A DNA stretch of 60,966 nt from Caballeronia udeis (GCF_001544555.2 NZ_FCOK02000059.1:1-60966); one strand, 5' to 3'. Shown: positions 1 through 8,966, counted from the first letter of the stretch. Translations and numbers: made by a program. Notes: a model not told the origin generated them from the letters alone.

Positions 1-2
1 AC

Positions 3-104
3 CGCAGCATGGTCGGACAGCACGGCAGCGGCGCGTGCCTCGAACCGGCCACGCTGTACCTGAACATCGTCGAGACGCGCGGCGAATCGCGGCACAACCA
101 CTGA
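3..104 (+). CDS. IlvD/Edd-family sugar-acid dehydratase, C-terminal end only
   Basis: The window opens inside this gene and shows only its last 33 codons before a TGA. The visible end contains VGQ, GACLEPATLYL and a terminal RHNH, which resembles the tail of IlvD/Edd-type pentonate dehydratases (xylonate or arabinonate dehydratase) as I recall them. The next gene, 42 bp downstream on the same strand, is XylX-like and would act on the product of such a dehydratase, so the pair makes sense as an oxidative pentose pathway. The exact substrate cannot be told from so short a piece. Confidence 0.6.
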   Translation, partial: RSMVGQHGSGACLEPATLYLNIVETRGESRHNH

Positions 105-146
105 GGCGTACGGACGCCGGCCACTAACCTTCTGGAGACATTCAAC

Positions 147-1325
147 ATGCCTCACGCTTACCTTCCCTCCGACCTTGACGACGCGCTGCTGATCGGCCGC
201 GTCTGGCGGCCCGCTCCTGTAGACGGACCGTCCGTGATCGTCGTGCGGCGCGGCGAAGTCGTCGACGTCACATCAACGGTCGCCACCACCGCAGATCTCT
301 TTGATCGTGCCGATGCGGTGGAGATCGCGCGTCATGCCCCGGGTGAATCGCTTGGGTCTGTCGATGCGCTGATCCGCGCGTCGCTCGATTCATCCACACA
401 GGCGATGCATTTGCTCGCTCCCTGCGACGTGCAGGCGGTCAAGGCATGCGGCGTGACGTTTGCGGTGAGTCTGCTCGAACGCGTGATTGAAGAACACGCA
501 GGCGGCGACGCCAGCAAGGCGCAAGAGACCCGCGCGATGATCAACGAGTTGATCGGCGCGGATCTGTCGAAGATAAAACCCGGCTCTGGAGCAGCGGAAA
601 AGCTGAAGGCCGAACTCGAACGGCGCGGCGCGTGGTCGCAATACATGGAAGTCGGAATTGGTCCGGATGCCGAAGTATTTTCCAAATCGCAACCCATGTC
701 CTCGGTTGGATTTGGTGCGGATGTCGGTTTGTATCCGACTTCGAAGTGGAACAATCCCGAACCGGAAATCGTGCTGGCGGTGAACAGCGCGGGCACCATC
801 GTGGGTGCAACGCTCGGCAACGACGTGAACCTGCGCGACATTGAAGGCCGCTCCGCGTTGCTGCTCGGCAAGGCTAAGGACAACAACGGTTCATGCGCGA
901 TCGGTCCGTTCGTGCGCTTGTTCGACAGTGCATTCACTCTCGACACCGTGCGCGAAGCCAGCGTGTCGCTGCGCATTGAAGGCGCTGACGATGGTTTCGT
1001 GCTTGATGGCATCAGCCACATGCGCGAGATCAGCCGCGATCCGGCCGACCTGGTTGCGCAGACGCATGGCGCGCATCATCAGTATCCGGACGGTTTCATG
1101 TTGTTCCTCGGCACCATGTTCTCGCCGATCAAGGATCGCGACACGCCCGGTGGCGGCTTCACGCATCATCTGGGCGACGTGGTGACGATCTCTACGCCAT
1201 CGCTGGGCGCGATCGTGAACACCGTGCGTTTATCGACGGAAATTACGCCCTGGACGTTCGGGGTACGGGCGCTTTATGGCAACCTGGTGGCGCGAGGCCT
1301 GCTGGAAAGCAAACGCGCTTCCTGA
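147..1325 (+). CDS. XylX-like 2-keto-3-deoxy-pentonate dehydratase (FAH superfamily)
   Basis: This 392-residue protein matches the fumarylacetoacetate-hydrolase superfamily enzymes of the oxidative pentose route, of which Caulobacter XylX is the model. XylX dehydrates 2-keto-3-deoxy-xylonate to alpha-ketoglutarate semialdehyde. Visible family features include WNNPEPE near residues 201-207, which supplies metal-binding glutamates, then GNDVNLRDIEGRSALLLGKAKDN near 224, HQYPDG and GTMFSPIKDRDTPG. Length fits the family. It follows the dehydratase tail closely in the same direction, so the two are probably cotranscribed. L-arabinonate rather than D-xylonate metabolism is equally possible. Confidence 0.82.
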   Translation: MPHAYLPSDLDDALLIGRVWRPAPVDGPSVIVVRRGEVVDVTSTVATTADLFDRADAVEIARHAPGESLGSVDALIRASLDSSTQAMHLLAPCDVQAVKACGVTFAVSLLERVIEEHAGGDASKAQETRAMINELIGADLSKIKPGSGAAEKLKAELERRGAWSQYMEVGIGPDAEVFSKSQPMSSVGFGADVGLYPTSKWNNPEPEIVLAVNSAGTIVGATLGNDVNLRDIEGRSALLLGKAKDNNGSCAIGPFVRLFDSAFTLDTVREASVSLRIEGADDGFVLDGISHMREISRDPADLVAQTHGAHHQYPDGFMLFLGTMFSPIKDRDTPGGGFTHHLGDVVTISTPSLGAIVNTVRLSTEITPWTFGVRALYGNLVARGLLESKRAS

Positions 1326-1389
1326 AGCGGAATCAATGCTTTGAATCGACACGGCGCATTCGTCTGACGAAGCTGATAGCCGTCCGACT

Positions 1390-1420
1390 GCGTCCTTGCC
1401 CGGCACCGCTGCAAGGACGC
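1390..1420 (-). terminator. Inverted repeat downstream of the HU gene
   Basis: A perfect 10-bp stem, GCGTCCTTGC paired with GCAAGGACGC, encloses an 11-base loop just past the HU stop codon and between the two convergent genes. No T tract follows on either strand, so it is a hairpin that may stop or stabilise transcripts rather than a classical intrinsic terminator. Confidence 0.4.
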
Positions 1421-1431
1421 ATCCGTCATTC

Positions 1432-1707
1432 TTACTGATTGACGAGATCTTTGAACGCTTTACCGGCCGTAAACTTGACCGTCTTTGCAGCAGCGATCTG
1501 GATGGTGTCGCCGGTCTTGGGATTGCGGCCCGTGCGTGCGGCGCGTGCACCGGTGCTGAAGGTGCCGAAACCGACGAACTGAACGCTTTCGCCGTTGACA
1601 ACGGCTTGCGTGACAGTAGAGATAAACGCATCAATAGCTTCAGCGGCTGCGGCTTTGCTCGTGCCGGTGGCGGACGCCACGGCGTCAACGAGTTCTTGCT
1701 TGTTCAT
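1432..1707 (-). CDS. hupB: HU family DNA-binding protein
   Basis: This 91-residue protein is a typical HU: it begins MNKQELVDAVAS, has a helical dimerisation half, the conserved VQFVGFGTF turn, and the DNA-binding arm with RTGRNPKTG, and ends TVKFTAGKAFKDLVNQ. HU is an abundant nucleoid protein that bends DNA as a dimer. An upstream in-frame start would add 16 residues that no HU carries, so I chose the ATG preceded by GAG. The gene converges with the XylX-like gene. HU paralogues are common in Burkholderiaceae, so the exact subtype is uncertain. Confidence 0.93.
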   Translation of the reverse strand: MNKQELVDAVASATGTSKAAAAEAIDAFISTVTQAVVNGESVQFVGFGTFSTGARAARTGRNPKTGDTIQIAAAKTVKFTAGKAFKDLVNQ

Positions 1708-2077
1708 TTCTGTTTTCTCAAAGATGGGTACAACGCACTGCCCATGCGATTGCAAGGCGGAAGCGTCACCTTACCGGACACGCTCGCTGGAGGCAAATCC
1801 GTTTTCTTGCAAATTTGTCGCGAGCTGGTTCGGAGTTTGCTGCGGATTTGCTCCGGTCGACGTCTGCGATTTCGCTCCTCGGGCCGTCATGCTGCGTGAT
1901 AAATCCAAGCATCATGGAATGCAAATGCGAATTCAATAGTTTGCAATGCACTGAAGCTATGCAAGCATTCTTGCTGCCTTCATCGCTGAAATGCGGCCAA
2001 AACCGCTTTATGTAGGCGGTTTTCGCAGCCTTCATTCGCTCCCCCTTCTTCCGTCCCGCCCTTTGCACGCCACTCCC

Positions 2078-3457
2078 ATGAGCAAGAAAAAGATCCTCCT
2101 GAACGCGTTCAATATGAACTGTGTCGGCCATATCAATCATGGTTTGTGGGCACATCCGCGAGACCAGTCGAAAGATTACCGAAAGCTTTCATACTGGACG
2201 GATCTTGCAAAATTGCTTGAGCGCGGACTATTCGACGGACTTTTTATCGCGGATATCGTGGGGGCGTATGACGTTTATCAGGAATCGGTCGACCTGACGC
2301 TCAAGGAATCCGTGCAGTTGCCGGTCAACGATCCCCTGATGCTGGTGTCCGCCATGGCGGCCGTTACTCAACATCTTGGTTTCGGCGTCACGGTGAACCT
2401 CACTTACGAAGCGCCCTATCTTCTGGCCCGGCGTTTCTCCACGCTCGATCATCTGACCGAGGGGCGGATCGGCTGGAACATCGTGACCGGTTATCTCGAC
2501 AGCGCCGCGCGTGCGATGGGCCTCACGGAGCAGATTGCCCACGACGAACGCTACGACCGTGCCGACGAATATCTCGACGTCACGTACAAGCTATGGGAAG
2601 GCAGTTGGGAAGACGACGCCGTCTTGCGCGACCGCAACGCACGCGTGTTCGCCGATCCGCGGAAAGTCCACAAGGTCAACCATCACGGCCGCTACTACGA
2701 CGTAGAGGGTTATCACTTGTCCGAGCCCTCGCCGCAACGCACGCCTGTGTTGTTCCAGGCGGGTTCGTCGGGTCGGGGTCAGGCGTTCGCGATCCGTCAT
2801 GCCGAGTGCGTATTCGTGTCGAGCCAGAGCAAGGAAGGTACACGCAAACTCGTCGATGCATTGCGCAAGCAAGCGGCCGAGGCAGGCCGTGACCCGGCCG
2901 GTCTCAAGGTCTTCATGGGCATCACCGTCGTGGTGGGACGCACCACGGCTGAAGCTGAGGAGAAGTTCGCCGAGTACGCGAGCCATGCGAGCGCCGAAGC
3001 GGGACTGGCGCACTTTGCGGCGGGCAGCGGTATCGACTATTCGAAGTTCGATCTGGACGACGAACTCGAACCGCCTGGTGGTCACAAGAGCCGCGGCATA
3101 GAGTCGTCGGTGCAGCGCGTGACGGACGGGAAATCCGGCTGGACCGTGCGGCGCCTGCTCGATCAGTTGAAACTCGGCGGGCGGTTCACGACTATCGTCG
3201 GTAATCCAGTGCAGGTGGCTGACGCGCTGGAATCGTGGATGGATGAAACCGGTGTCGACGGCTTTAATCTGACGCGTACAGTAACGCCTGAAAGTGATGA
3301 GGACTTCATCGACCTGGTGATTCCCGAGTTGCAGGCACGTGGCGTGTACAAGACCGCTTACGCCGATGGCACCCTGCGCGAGAAGTTGTTCAACCGCGGC
3401 GCGAAGCTGCCGGACGAGCATACGGGCGCGTCGTTTCGCAGGAACCACGCGGGGTGA
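2078..3457 (+). CDS. NtaA/SnaA/DszA-family FMN-dependent monooxygenase
   Basis: This 459-residue luciferase-like protein belongs to the NtaA/SnaA/DszA/SoxA group, two-component monooxygenases that use reduced FMN supplied by a separate reductase. Visible family signatures are NHGLWAHP near the start, FIADIVGAYDVY, YLLARRFSTLDHLTEGRIGWNIVTGYLDSAARAMG, and VLFQAGSSGRGQAFAIRHAECVF. I chose the ATG at MSKKKILLNAF because the 29 codons upstream are not family sequence. No flavin reductase gene is adjacent, so the substrate (an amine, sulfonate or heterocycle) cannot be named. A second member of the family lies at 29507-30871. Confidence 0.82.
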   Translation: MSKKKILLNAFNMNCVGHINHGLWAHPRDQSKDYRKLSYWTDLAKLLERGLFDGLFIADIVGAYDVYQESVDLTLKESVQLPVNDPLMLVSAMAAVTQHLGFGVTVNLTYEAPYLLARRFSTLDHLTEGRIGWNIVTGYLDSAARAMGLTEQIAHDERYDRADEYLDVTYKLWEGSWEDDAVLRDRNARVFADPRKVHKVNHHGRYYDVEGYHLSEPSPQRTPVLFQAGSSGRGQAFAIRHAECVFVSSQSKEGTRKLVDALRKQAAEAGRDPAGLKVFMGITVVVGRTTAEAEEKFAEYASHASAEAGLAHFAAGSGIDYSKFDLDDELEPPGGHKSRGIESSVQRVTDGKSGWTVRRLLDQLKLGGRFTTIVGNPVQVADALESWMDETGVDGFNLTRTVTPESDEDFIDLVIPELQARGVYKTAYADGTLREKLFNRGAKLPDEHTGASFRRNHAG

Positions 3458-3472
3458 TGGCAGCGGCTGGCG

Positions 3473-4327
3473 TTACGCTGGCGCCAGCCCTGCCTCGAAC
3501 TCGGCAAGATAATCGTCGAGCCGGCTATAGGCGTTGTCTTGCTGAAACGCACCTTGAAGCATGTTCACGATCAACCGGTCCCGCACCGCGGGAGTAGTCA
3601 GGATGGCGGCAATCTGGCTTCTACACTGCGCCGACATGATTGCCGTCATATCGCGCCCCAGCAGTCTTGGACCTGCACGTTCGAAGGCATAGTCACACGC
3701 CGCCAGCAAGAAAAGTTCTGCACCATACAAACGATCAGCGTTCCCCGCGTCCGCATAGTTTTCGAGCAGATAGAGCAAGTCGACAGCGTCTTTAGCGTGG
3801 AGGTGACCACGGTCAAGCCACGCAATGAGCTTGGTAATGGCGAGCCCGGGAATGGATGCTACCGGAATGACGAGCTGTTCTTCGATACTGACGCTGACAG
3901 CGCTTGCGAGAGCTTCGGCGTAACCCGCGACGTTCATCACGACCTTCATGTCCGGGGGCCACGCGACGGTTGTAGAAGACACCTCCACGCCACCGAAAGG
4001 CACGAGATCCACGGGAAAGCCATCCCCCGTCGGCGGCGAATAGTGGAGCCGGTGAATGATCTTCGGATCCGGCCGAAAGCCTCGCTCGTTGAGCAGCGAC
4101 TCCTTGACCACATTGAATGCTTCCCAGCTTTTGATAGCCATCGCGAAGTCGATGTCCGGACTCGCGCGATTAACCGGAAATCCATGCAGGTGGTACATCA
4201 GGATGTCGCGAGCCGTGGCGCCCACCACGAAGTACCGCAGATCCAACGATCGGGCGATGCGATCCATCACGCGTAACAGCGTGCGTTGTTCCAGCGGCAG
4301 CGGGGTCTTCAGAAAAACGATACTCAT
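3473..4327 (-). CDS. AbiEii/AbiGii-type nucleotidyltransferase toxin
   Basis: This 284-residue protein has a nucleotidyltransferase fold of the AbiEii/AbiGii class. The core is FVVGATARD (G36, R40, D41), then SPDIDFAM with the catalytic-type pair D58 and D60, and a third acidic residue in PVDLVPFGG (D107). AbiEii toxins of type IV systems modify targets such as tRNA using nucleotides and halt growth. Its ATG immediately follows the stop codon of the upstream AbiEi-like gene (TAGATG, no spacer), so the two are translationally linked. The gene converges with the monooxygenase 15 bp away. The toxin role is inferred from the pairing. Confidence 0.8.
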   Translation of the reverse strand: MSIVFLKTPLPLEQRTLLRVMDRIARSLDLRYFVVGATARDILMYHLHGFPVNRASPDIDFAMAIKSWEAFNVVKESLLNERGFRPDPKIIHRLHYSPPTGDGFPVDLVPFGGVEVSSTTVAWPPDMKVVMNVAGYAEALASAVSVSIEEQLVIPVASIPGLAITKLIAWLDRGHLHAKDAVDLLYLLENYADAGNADRLYGAELFLLAACDYAFERAGPRLLGRDMTAIMSAQCRSQIAAILTTPAVRDRLIVNMLQGAFQQDNAYSRLDDYLAEFEAGLAPA

Positions 4328-5419
4328 CTAGAGGGTCCAGTTTTCTCGAATCAATGCCGCAGCTTCCAGGTTCCTGGGTTCTCGCGTCCGTATCAAGTCA
4401 GCGTAGACAAGCAATGCCGGTGCCGTATCCTGATCGCGACTGGTTTCGCCGAGGTTCCAAAACGCGTCGAGGATTTCAATTGGACCGGATGGATCAGCAC
4501 GCAACCGATGACGCTTTGCGAGCGCAAGAGTGACATCCTGCCGGGCGTCAGGTTCAACGTAGAGCGTCTGAGTGATCGGGCGTAATTGCCGCGTCAGCCT
4601 GGAGGCGGCTATCTCGGCGCCCCACCATGCCTGTCCGGCGGGAATCTCAGCGTTTTCCCACCATGACGAATCCTGTGCAGTGAAGCGTTGAGCATTAAGC
4701 TTGGATAGAAGCCGCAGCGGATAGTTAGTCACCCACTCGTCCCGTAATGTCTCGGGATCAAGGAAGCGACGACCGTGGCGCTCATCCTTACCTGTCAGAA
4801 GACGGCGTTCACGCAGGTCTTCCAGCACAGGGCCGACCGTACCCAGTGCAATACCCGCTGCCGAAGCAATCTCGCGATATGAGCGGTTGAGAAGCGATGG
4901 CTCGCACAGGAGCGCGAAAATCATTCGCAACGCGGATGCGCTCGCGGAAGTGACCGTCCGCCCGGTGGCGTGCTTAAGGCGCTTGACCGCTTCGCCAGAT
5001 CCACGGCCGATGACAAGCATGTATTGACCCGGCGCGTGGAGATGCATGTTCCCGGCGAGGTCGATGAACTGCAAGCCACGCTTCACGCATTCCTCCGCCA
5101 GCGCCGGAGTCAGGTGAGGCACGACAAGCAGAGTCGGAATAACGGACATGCGACCCCATTGACCGATTGTTTCAAGCTCTGCCCGCGTCTTTATTCTCAA
5201 TCTGGTTTCGACATCGTACTGTTGGACGACGCCGTTCACATCGAGCGTGATGCGTGCGTGATTGCTCGCACCGTGGCGCGTGGCGGATGGCGGATCGATC
5301 GAGCTCAAATTAATCGACGTCCGCTTTCCGGCTGCATGGATCGCGCCGCGGATCAAGTCGGCTACGTGAGGGCTGACTTGAGGGTTTAAGGGTGACCTTG
5401 ACACGGCGCTTTTGTTCAT
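4328..5419 (-). CDS. AbiEi-family type IV antitoxin and transcription regulator
   Basis: This 363-residue protein matches the longer proteobacterial AbiEi antitoxin family. Around residues 172-206 it has a winged helix-turn-helix (NRSYREIASAAGIALGTV, then LEDLRERRLL). A C-terminal domain follows with family landmarks DEWVTNYPLRL, WWGAEIAASRLT and TLYVEPDA. AbiEi proteins neutralise AbiEii and repress their own promoter by binding inverted repeats. I chose the ATG at 5419. A TTG 96 bp upstream would put the start inside the operator array and add low-GC residues unlike the family. The toxin gene follows without a gap. Confidence 0.8.
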   Translation of the reverse strand: MNKSAVSRSPLNPQVSPHVADLIRGAIHAAGKRTSINLSSIDPPSATRHGASNHARITLDVNGVVQQYDVETRLRIKTRAELETIGQWGRMSVIPTLLVVPHLTPALAEECVKRGLQFIDLAGNMHLHAPGQYMLVIGRGSGEAVKRLKHATGRTVTSASASALRMIFALLCEPSLLNRSYREIASAAGIALGTVGPVLEDLRERRLLTGKDERHGRRFLDPETLRDEWVTNYPLRLLSKLNAQRFTAQDSSWWENAEIPAGQAWWGAEIAASRLTRQLRPITQTLYVEPDARQDVTLALAKRHRLRADPSGPIEILDAFWNLGETSRDQDTAPALLVYADLIRTREPRNLEAAALIRENWTL

Positions 5420-5531
5420 TGCCGGCGGATGTTCAGAATAGTTGAACAGATGGGTAGTATGAACAGGAAGAGAGAGTTTGTTCAAGTATTTATTTTGTTC
5501 ATTTTTACTGAACAACGTAAAAAGATGAACA
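5413..5531 (-). promoter_or_regulatory. Duplicated nested operator of the AbiEi/AbiEii-like operon
   Basis: Eight exact hexamers lie here: TGTTCA at 5413, 5430, 5479 and 5496, and TGAACA at 5443, 5460, 5509 and 5526. They form two identical modules, each TGTTCA-N11-TGTTCA-N7-TGAACA-N11-TGAACA (5413-5465 and 5479-5531), set 66 bp apart. The sequence between boxes is not conserved, so the boxes themselves appear to be selected. The first box overlaps the ATG of the antitoxin gene. A plausible minus-strand promoter (TTGAAC at 5480-5485, 18-bp spacer, CATACT at 5456-5461) lies inside the array, so occupancy should block it. Confidence 0.75.
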
Positions 5532-6113
5532 CACTTTCTATCCAGATAGGTAAAAATCCAGCTAAACTACTGATTTATTTGAAAAATCACCCGTTGTTGC
5601 GATAAATGGCTTACCAAACCAGCTTGCGAGAACGCAGCACCCTGGATGAACTGATGAATCGGCTCACGGCGCGCATCGCGGTGCTGCAGCAACCCGACGC
5701 CCGCCAGAAACTCAATGCGCTGCTCGATGCGAAGGGTGCATTGACGAAACGGCCCAACGCTGGTGCAACGTACTGATGCCCGCAAGTTGATGGCGCAATT
5801 CATCAAGGCTCCCTACGGCAAGAACTATCCCCTCGAAACCACCTCGGCTGGCAGGACCATTCCTGCCAGGTGCGCGAGTGCAATGCACACCCAGGACGAT
5901 TCTATTTTTCTCACCAACAATTAGCATGCCGATATAAATAAACAACGGCAATCCTCCTTCCCGCTTTCCCATTGCCATCACACCATCGCTGCACTCGCGT
6001 CATACCAACGTCTCCCCGGATTCAATCCCACGAATCCTTACAAGCTTAGCGAATTTCAAACTTTACGCACCGTTCACCAGACGTATTGGCTGAGGTATCC
6101 TCGACGCTCCAGC
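5532..6113. other. Intergenic region with degraded coding sequence
   Basis: This stretch between the toxin-antitoxin operator and the FAD/NAD(P)-binding gene is lower in GC at its left side and holds only the short frame at 5606-5776 and a shifted continuation. It looks like the debris of a former gene. No RNA gene or strong repeat was seen. Confidence 0.4.
5606..5776 (+). CDS. Short hypothetical ORF or gene remnant
   Basis: A 56-codon frame starts ATG GCT TAC and contains RERSTLDELMNRLTARIAVLQ, a plausible amphipathic helix, then PDARQKLNALLDAKGAL. It has no clear ribosome-binding site. After its TGA, another frame continues with KLMAQFIKAPYGKNYPLET before stopping near 5924, which suggests a frameshifted remnant rather than a functional gene. 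I do not recognise the family. Confidence 0.2.
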   Translation: MAYQTSLRERSTLDELMNRLTARIAVLQQPDARQKLNALLDAKGALTKRPNAGATY

Positions 6114-7535
6114 ATGATGAGCACTCTCTTGAACACTTCCGGACATACCCCGTTGAACATCGTCGTGATCGGTGGCGGCTTCACCGGCGTCGCATTCGTT
6201 ATCCATGCCATTCGTGCCTGCCCGGCTGGCGTCGATCTCGACTTCACCATTGTGGAACCGTCGGCTGAACTCGGCCGGGGTATTGCCTATGGAACGTCGG
6301 ACCCGCTGCACCGGATCAACGTACCGAGCGACCGGATGAGCCTGTTCGCCGGCGACTCCACGCACGCGACCCGCTGGCTCAAGGCTCACGACGCAATGGA
6401 TCCAGGTAGCAGCGACGGCCAGGGCAACTCCTATGTGTCGCGCGCTCGATACGGCGAGTATGTCGCCGCGACCCTGGACGATGTTGTGGCCAACGCCGCC
6501 TCGCATGTGCGTGTAAAACATCGGCGAGCCACTGCCACCGGCGTGCGCGAGACCGAATCAGGCTATGCGGTGGCACTCGGCGATGGTTCGCATCTGGAAA
6601 CACATCGCGTTGCGCTGTGTTTCGGTCATACGCCTTCGGAACCACCCGGGGTCATCGACGAACAGGCGTTGCGCGATCCGCGACTGGTCACGCATCCGTG
6701 GGCGCCGGACGCGTTGCGCGCGATCCCGCCGGACGCGTCCGTGCTGCTGGTCGGCACCGGCCTGACGATGGCGGACGTGGCCGTCACGCTGATCGAACGC
6801 GCGCATACCGGGCGCATCACGGCGATCTCGCGACGGGGTTTGCGCGCCCGGCCGCATGGACTTTTCTCCGATGCCGCCGATTTCCTCGACCACTCCGCCC
6901 CGCCCGCCAGCGCCCGCGAACTGGTGCGCAAGCTCAGGCAGCGGATTGCGCGCGACGAGGCCCGCATCGGTTGGCAACCCGCTGCCGACGCCCTGCGTTT
7001 CGATCTTCCGCGAATCTGGAGCGCATTGCCCGCTCGCGAACAATGGCGCGTGGTGAAGAAGCTGCTGCCGTTCTGGGACGTGCATCGCTTTCGCATTGCG
7101 CCGCAGATTCATAGTGCTGTCGAGCGCGCCATCGAGAGCGGTCAGATGAGCGTCACCACGGCGGGTATCGCCGCGATCAGCTGCGTGGCGGGGCGCCTGA
7201 GAGCAAGCCTTCGGTGTCCGGGTGGCACGCTTGAAGCACACGATTTCGATGCGGTGGTTTTCTGCACGGGACCAGCACGCGATATAGACTGCAATCCGCT
7301 CGTGAAGTCGCTGCTGGAGGGTGGGCTCGCGCGGCTGGATGCGGTGCGGATCGGACTCGACACCAACCTTCGGAGCCAGCTCAGGAATGCGGCCGGCGAA
7401 GTGTCACCGGGCTTGTTCGCGTTCGGCCCGATGACACGCGGAAGCTTCGGTGAAATGACCGGTGCACCCGACATCGCGCGCCATCTCGAACGAGTGCTTC
7501 AGGACGGCAGCCTGCTCGCCTATACATCGCCTTGA
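6114..7535 (+). CDS. FAD/NAD(P)-binding protein, NAD_binding_9-like
   Basis: This 473-residue protein opens with a Rossmann dinucleotide-binding motif, VVIGGGFTG (G20-G25), and continues with LGRGIAYGTSDPLHRINVP, a signature of the FAD-NAD(P)-binding family often annotated as a hydroxyacylglutathione-hydrolase-associated or amine-oxidation-like flavoprotein. A second nucleotide-binding segment is seen at VLLVGTGLTMADVAVTL, and a C-terminal FGPMTRGSFGEMTGAPDI closes the FAD domain. The partner and substrate are unknown. Two ATG codons three bases apart can both serve as start. It converges with a methyltransferase gene 19 bp downstream. Confidence 0.72.
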   Translation: MMSTLLNTSGHTPLNIVVIGGGFTGVAFVIHAIRACPAGVDLDFTIVEPSAELGRGIAYGTSDPLHRINVPSDRMSLFAGDSTHATRWLKAHDAMDPGSSDGQGNSYVSRARYGEYVAATLDDVVANAASHVRVKHRRATATGVRETESGYAVALGDGSHLETHRVALCFGHTPSEPPGVIDEQALRDPRLVTHPWAPDALRAIPPDASVLLVGTGLTMADVAVTLIERAHTGRITAISRRGLRARPHGLFSDAADFLDHSAPPASARELVRKLRQRIARDEARIGWQPAADALRFDLPRIWSALPAREQWRVVKKLLPFWDVHRFRIAPQIHSAVERAIESGQMSVTTAGIAAISCVAGRLRASLRCPGGTLEAHDFDAVVFCTGPARDIDCNPLVKSLLEGGLARLDAVRIGLDTNLRSQLRNAAGEVSPGLFAFGPMTRGSFGEMTGAPDIARHLERVLQDGSLLAYTSP

Positions 7536-7554
7536 CGCGTCCCCGTGGATGAAC

Positions 7555-8400
7555 TCATCCGTGCAAGGCAGATGAAGAAAACCACACATGCTCGTATGCG
7601 ACCACCGCGGTCGCGTCGGGTACACGCTCTGACGTCAGCCACGCCGACCTCACGGCCCACGCCATGTGGAGAGTCGGCGGTGTCACGAACCCATCCGCGG
7701 TCGATGCGCCACCAACGCATGCGATAAACCACGAGTTCATCAGCGGTTTCGCTTCAAAACCCGCGTCTGTTCTCGTGATCAACAAGGTTAGTCCGACTTC
7801 ATCCGACGGGCGCCACGGAAAAATCAGGTGGCCACGCGGACGCAGCGCCTGAAGCCAGGAACGCGGCGGCGCCAGGACGCCTGCGTTCACATAAATAAGA
7901 TCCGACGCGGGCAAAGGCAGCTTGGTAGCGTCGCCCTGCGTCACCGTCACGCTCTCGAATGCCTGCAAATTCCTGCGTGCCGCCTCGGCCAGGGCGGGTT
8001 CGATTTCGAACGCTTCCACGCGGCCGCCCGGCAGCGCGAGCACCGAAAGAATGGCGGTGTAATAACCCGAACCCGCGCCGATATGGCACACCGTATTGCC
8101 GCGTTGCGGCGCGGCCGCGCCAAGCCATGCGGCATGCAGGAACGGCTCGCCATTGTTGATTCCCTTACTTGCATCGAGCGCAACCAGGGCGTTCTGGTAA
8201 AGATAGACAGGGTCCGCGCTGGGGGTGTCAAAGTACTCGTTGTCCACCATGATCTTCCACGGGCCAGGCGGCAGGAACGCCTCACGAGGCACGAGTTCGA
8301 AAACGCGCTCAAGCCTTGGATCGTCGGATTTGCTCGCGGCGGCCATGAGCCGGGCGTAGGACTTCCTGGCTTCCTCGACCCTCGCCTTTTCCTTACGCAT
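7555..8400 (-). CDS. Protein-L-isoaspartate methyltransferase-like SAM methyltransferase
   Basis: This 281-residue protein resembles the protein-L-isoaspartate O-methyltransferase family: FELVPREAFLPPG near the N-terminus, the SAM-binding motif VCHIGAGSGYYTAIL around residues 103-117, an acidic loop VEAFEIEPALAEAARRNL, and GDATKLPLPASDLIYVNAGV. It is longer than classic Pcm (about 210-220 residues), having a C-terminal extension of about 70 residues with no motif I recognise. The real methyl acceptor may therefore differ. It is transcribed alone, with its 3' end facing the flavoprotein gene. Confidence 0.7.
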   Translation of the reverse strand: MRKEKARVEEARKSYARLMAAASKSDDPRLERVFELVPREAFLPPGPWKIMVDNEYFDTPSADPVYLYQNALVALDASKGINNGEPFLHAAWLGAAAPQRGNTVCHIGAGSGYYTAILSVLALPGGRVEAFEIEPALAEAARRNLQAFESVTVTQGDATKLPLPASDLIYVNAGVLAPPRSWLQALRPRGHLIFPWRPSDEVGLTLLITRTDAGFEAKPLMNSWFIACVGGASTADGFVTPPTLHMAWAVRSAWLTSERVPDATAVVAYEHVWFSSSALHG

Positions 8401-8574
8401 GACAATTCACCAAATCAACAAGTCCGCAGTGGTTCTCTAACGTCCGAAAAAATGCCTGCGTTCCTTTCCAGAACTGCGATTCCGCCCAAACAATCGTCCA
8501 CCGAAATCCGCCGGAAACCGTCTCCATCCTATGAAAACCGGGTATCAGGTTAAGACTAAGCCTTCTATATCCGG

Positions 8575-8966
8575 TTGTCTTCTACGCCGCTCACCGACGT
8601 CAAGATCCGCCAGGCCAAGGCATCTACCAAGCCTATCAAAATCACCAATGCCAATGGGCTCTATATTGAAGTGAAACCAAATGGTTCGAAGCTTTGGCGA
8701 TACCGCTACGAGCTTAACGGAAAGGAGAACGTGTTCGCAGTCGGCGAGTATCCAGAAGTAAATCTAAAGGCAGCGCGCGCTGGTAAAGAAAGGCACCCAT
8801 CCGTCGCATGCACGACGTATTGAACTGGTTAACACAATCGAGGGAACTGGTTAACACAATCGAGGCCGGCCGCGAGACTTTCAAAGTCGTTTGCGAAAAG
8901 TGGCTTGGCAAAAAGAAAACGACCTGGACGCCTCGGCACTATATCGAAGTGTCTCGGGTGCTTTAG
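8575..8966 (+). pseudogene. Broken tyrosine recombinase (phage or island integrase), N-terminal part
   Basis: The first frame, from a TTG at 8575, is the arm-type DNA-binding domain (DUF4102) of an island integrase: LTDVKIRQAKAS, NGLYIEVKPNGSKLWRYRY, then NVFAVGEYPEVNLKAAR. The frame then breaks. ALVKKGTHPSHARRIELVNTIE is read in a second frame, and AGRETFKVVCEKWLGKKK in a third, ending in a TAG at 8964. The second shift sits at a 22-bp tandem duplication. No catalytic domain remains. This marks an old integration site, although I find no flanking tRNA or attachment repeat. Confidence 0.75.
8822..8865. repeat. 22-bp perfect tandem duplication inside the integrase remnant
   Basis: Two identical head-to-tail copies occupy 8822-8843 and 8844-8865; each begins GAACTGGTTAAC and ends ATCGAGG. 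Because 22 is not a multiple of three, the duplication alone destroys the reading frame. Removing one copy restores continuity between the second and third integrase frames. Confidence 0.9.
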
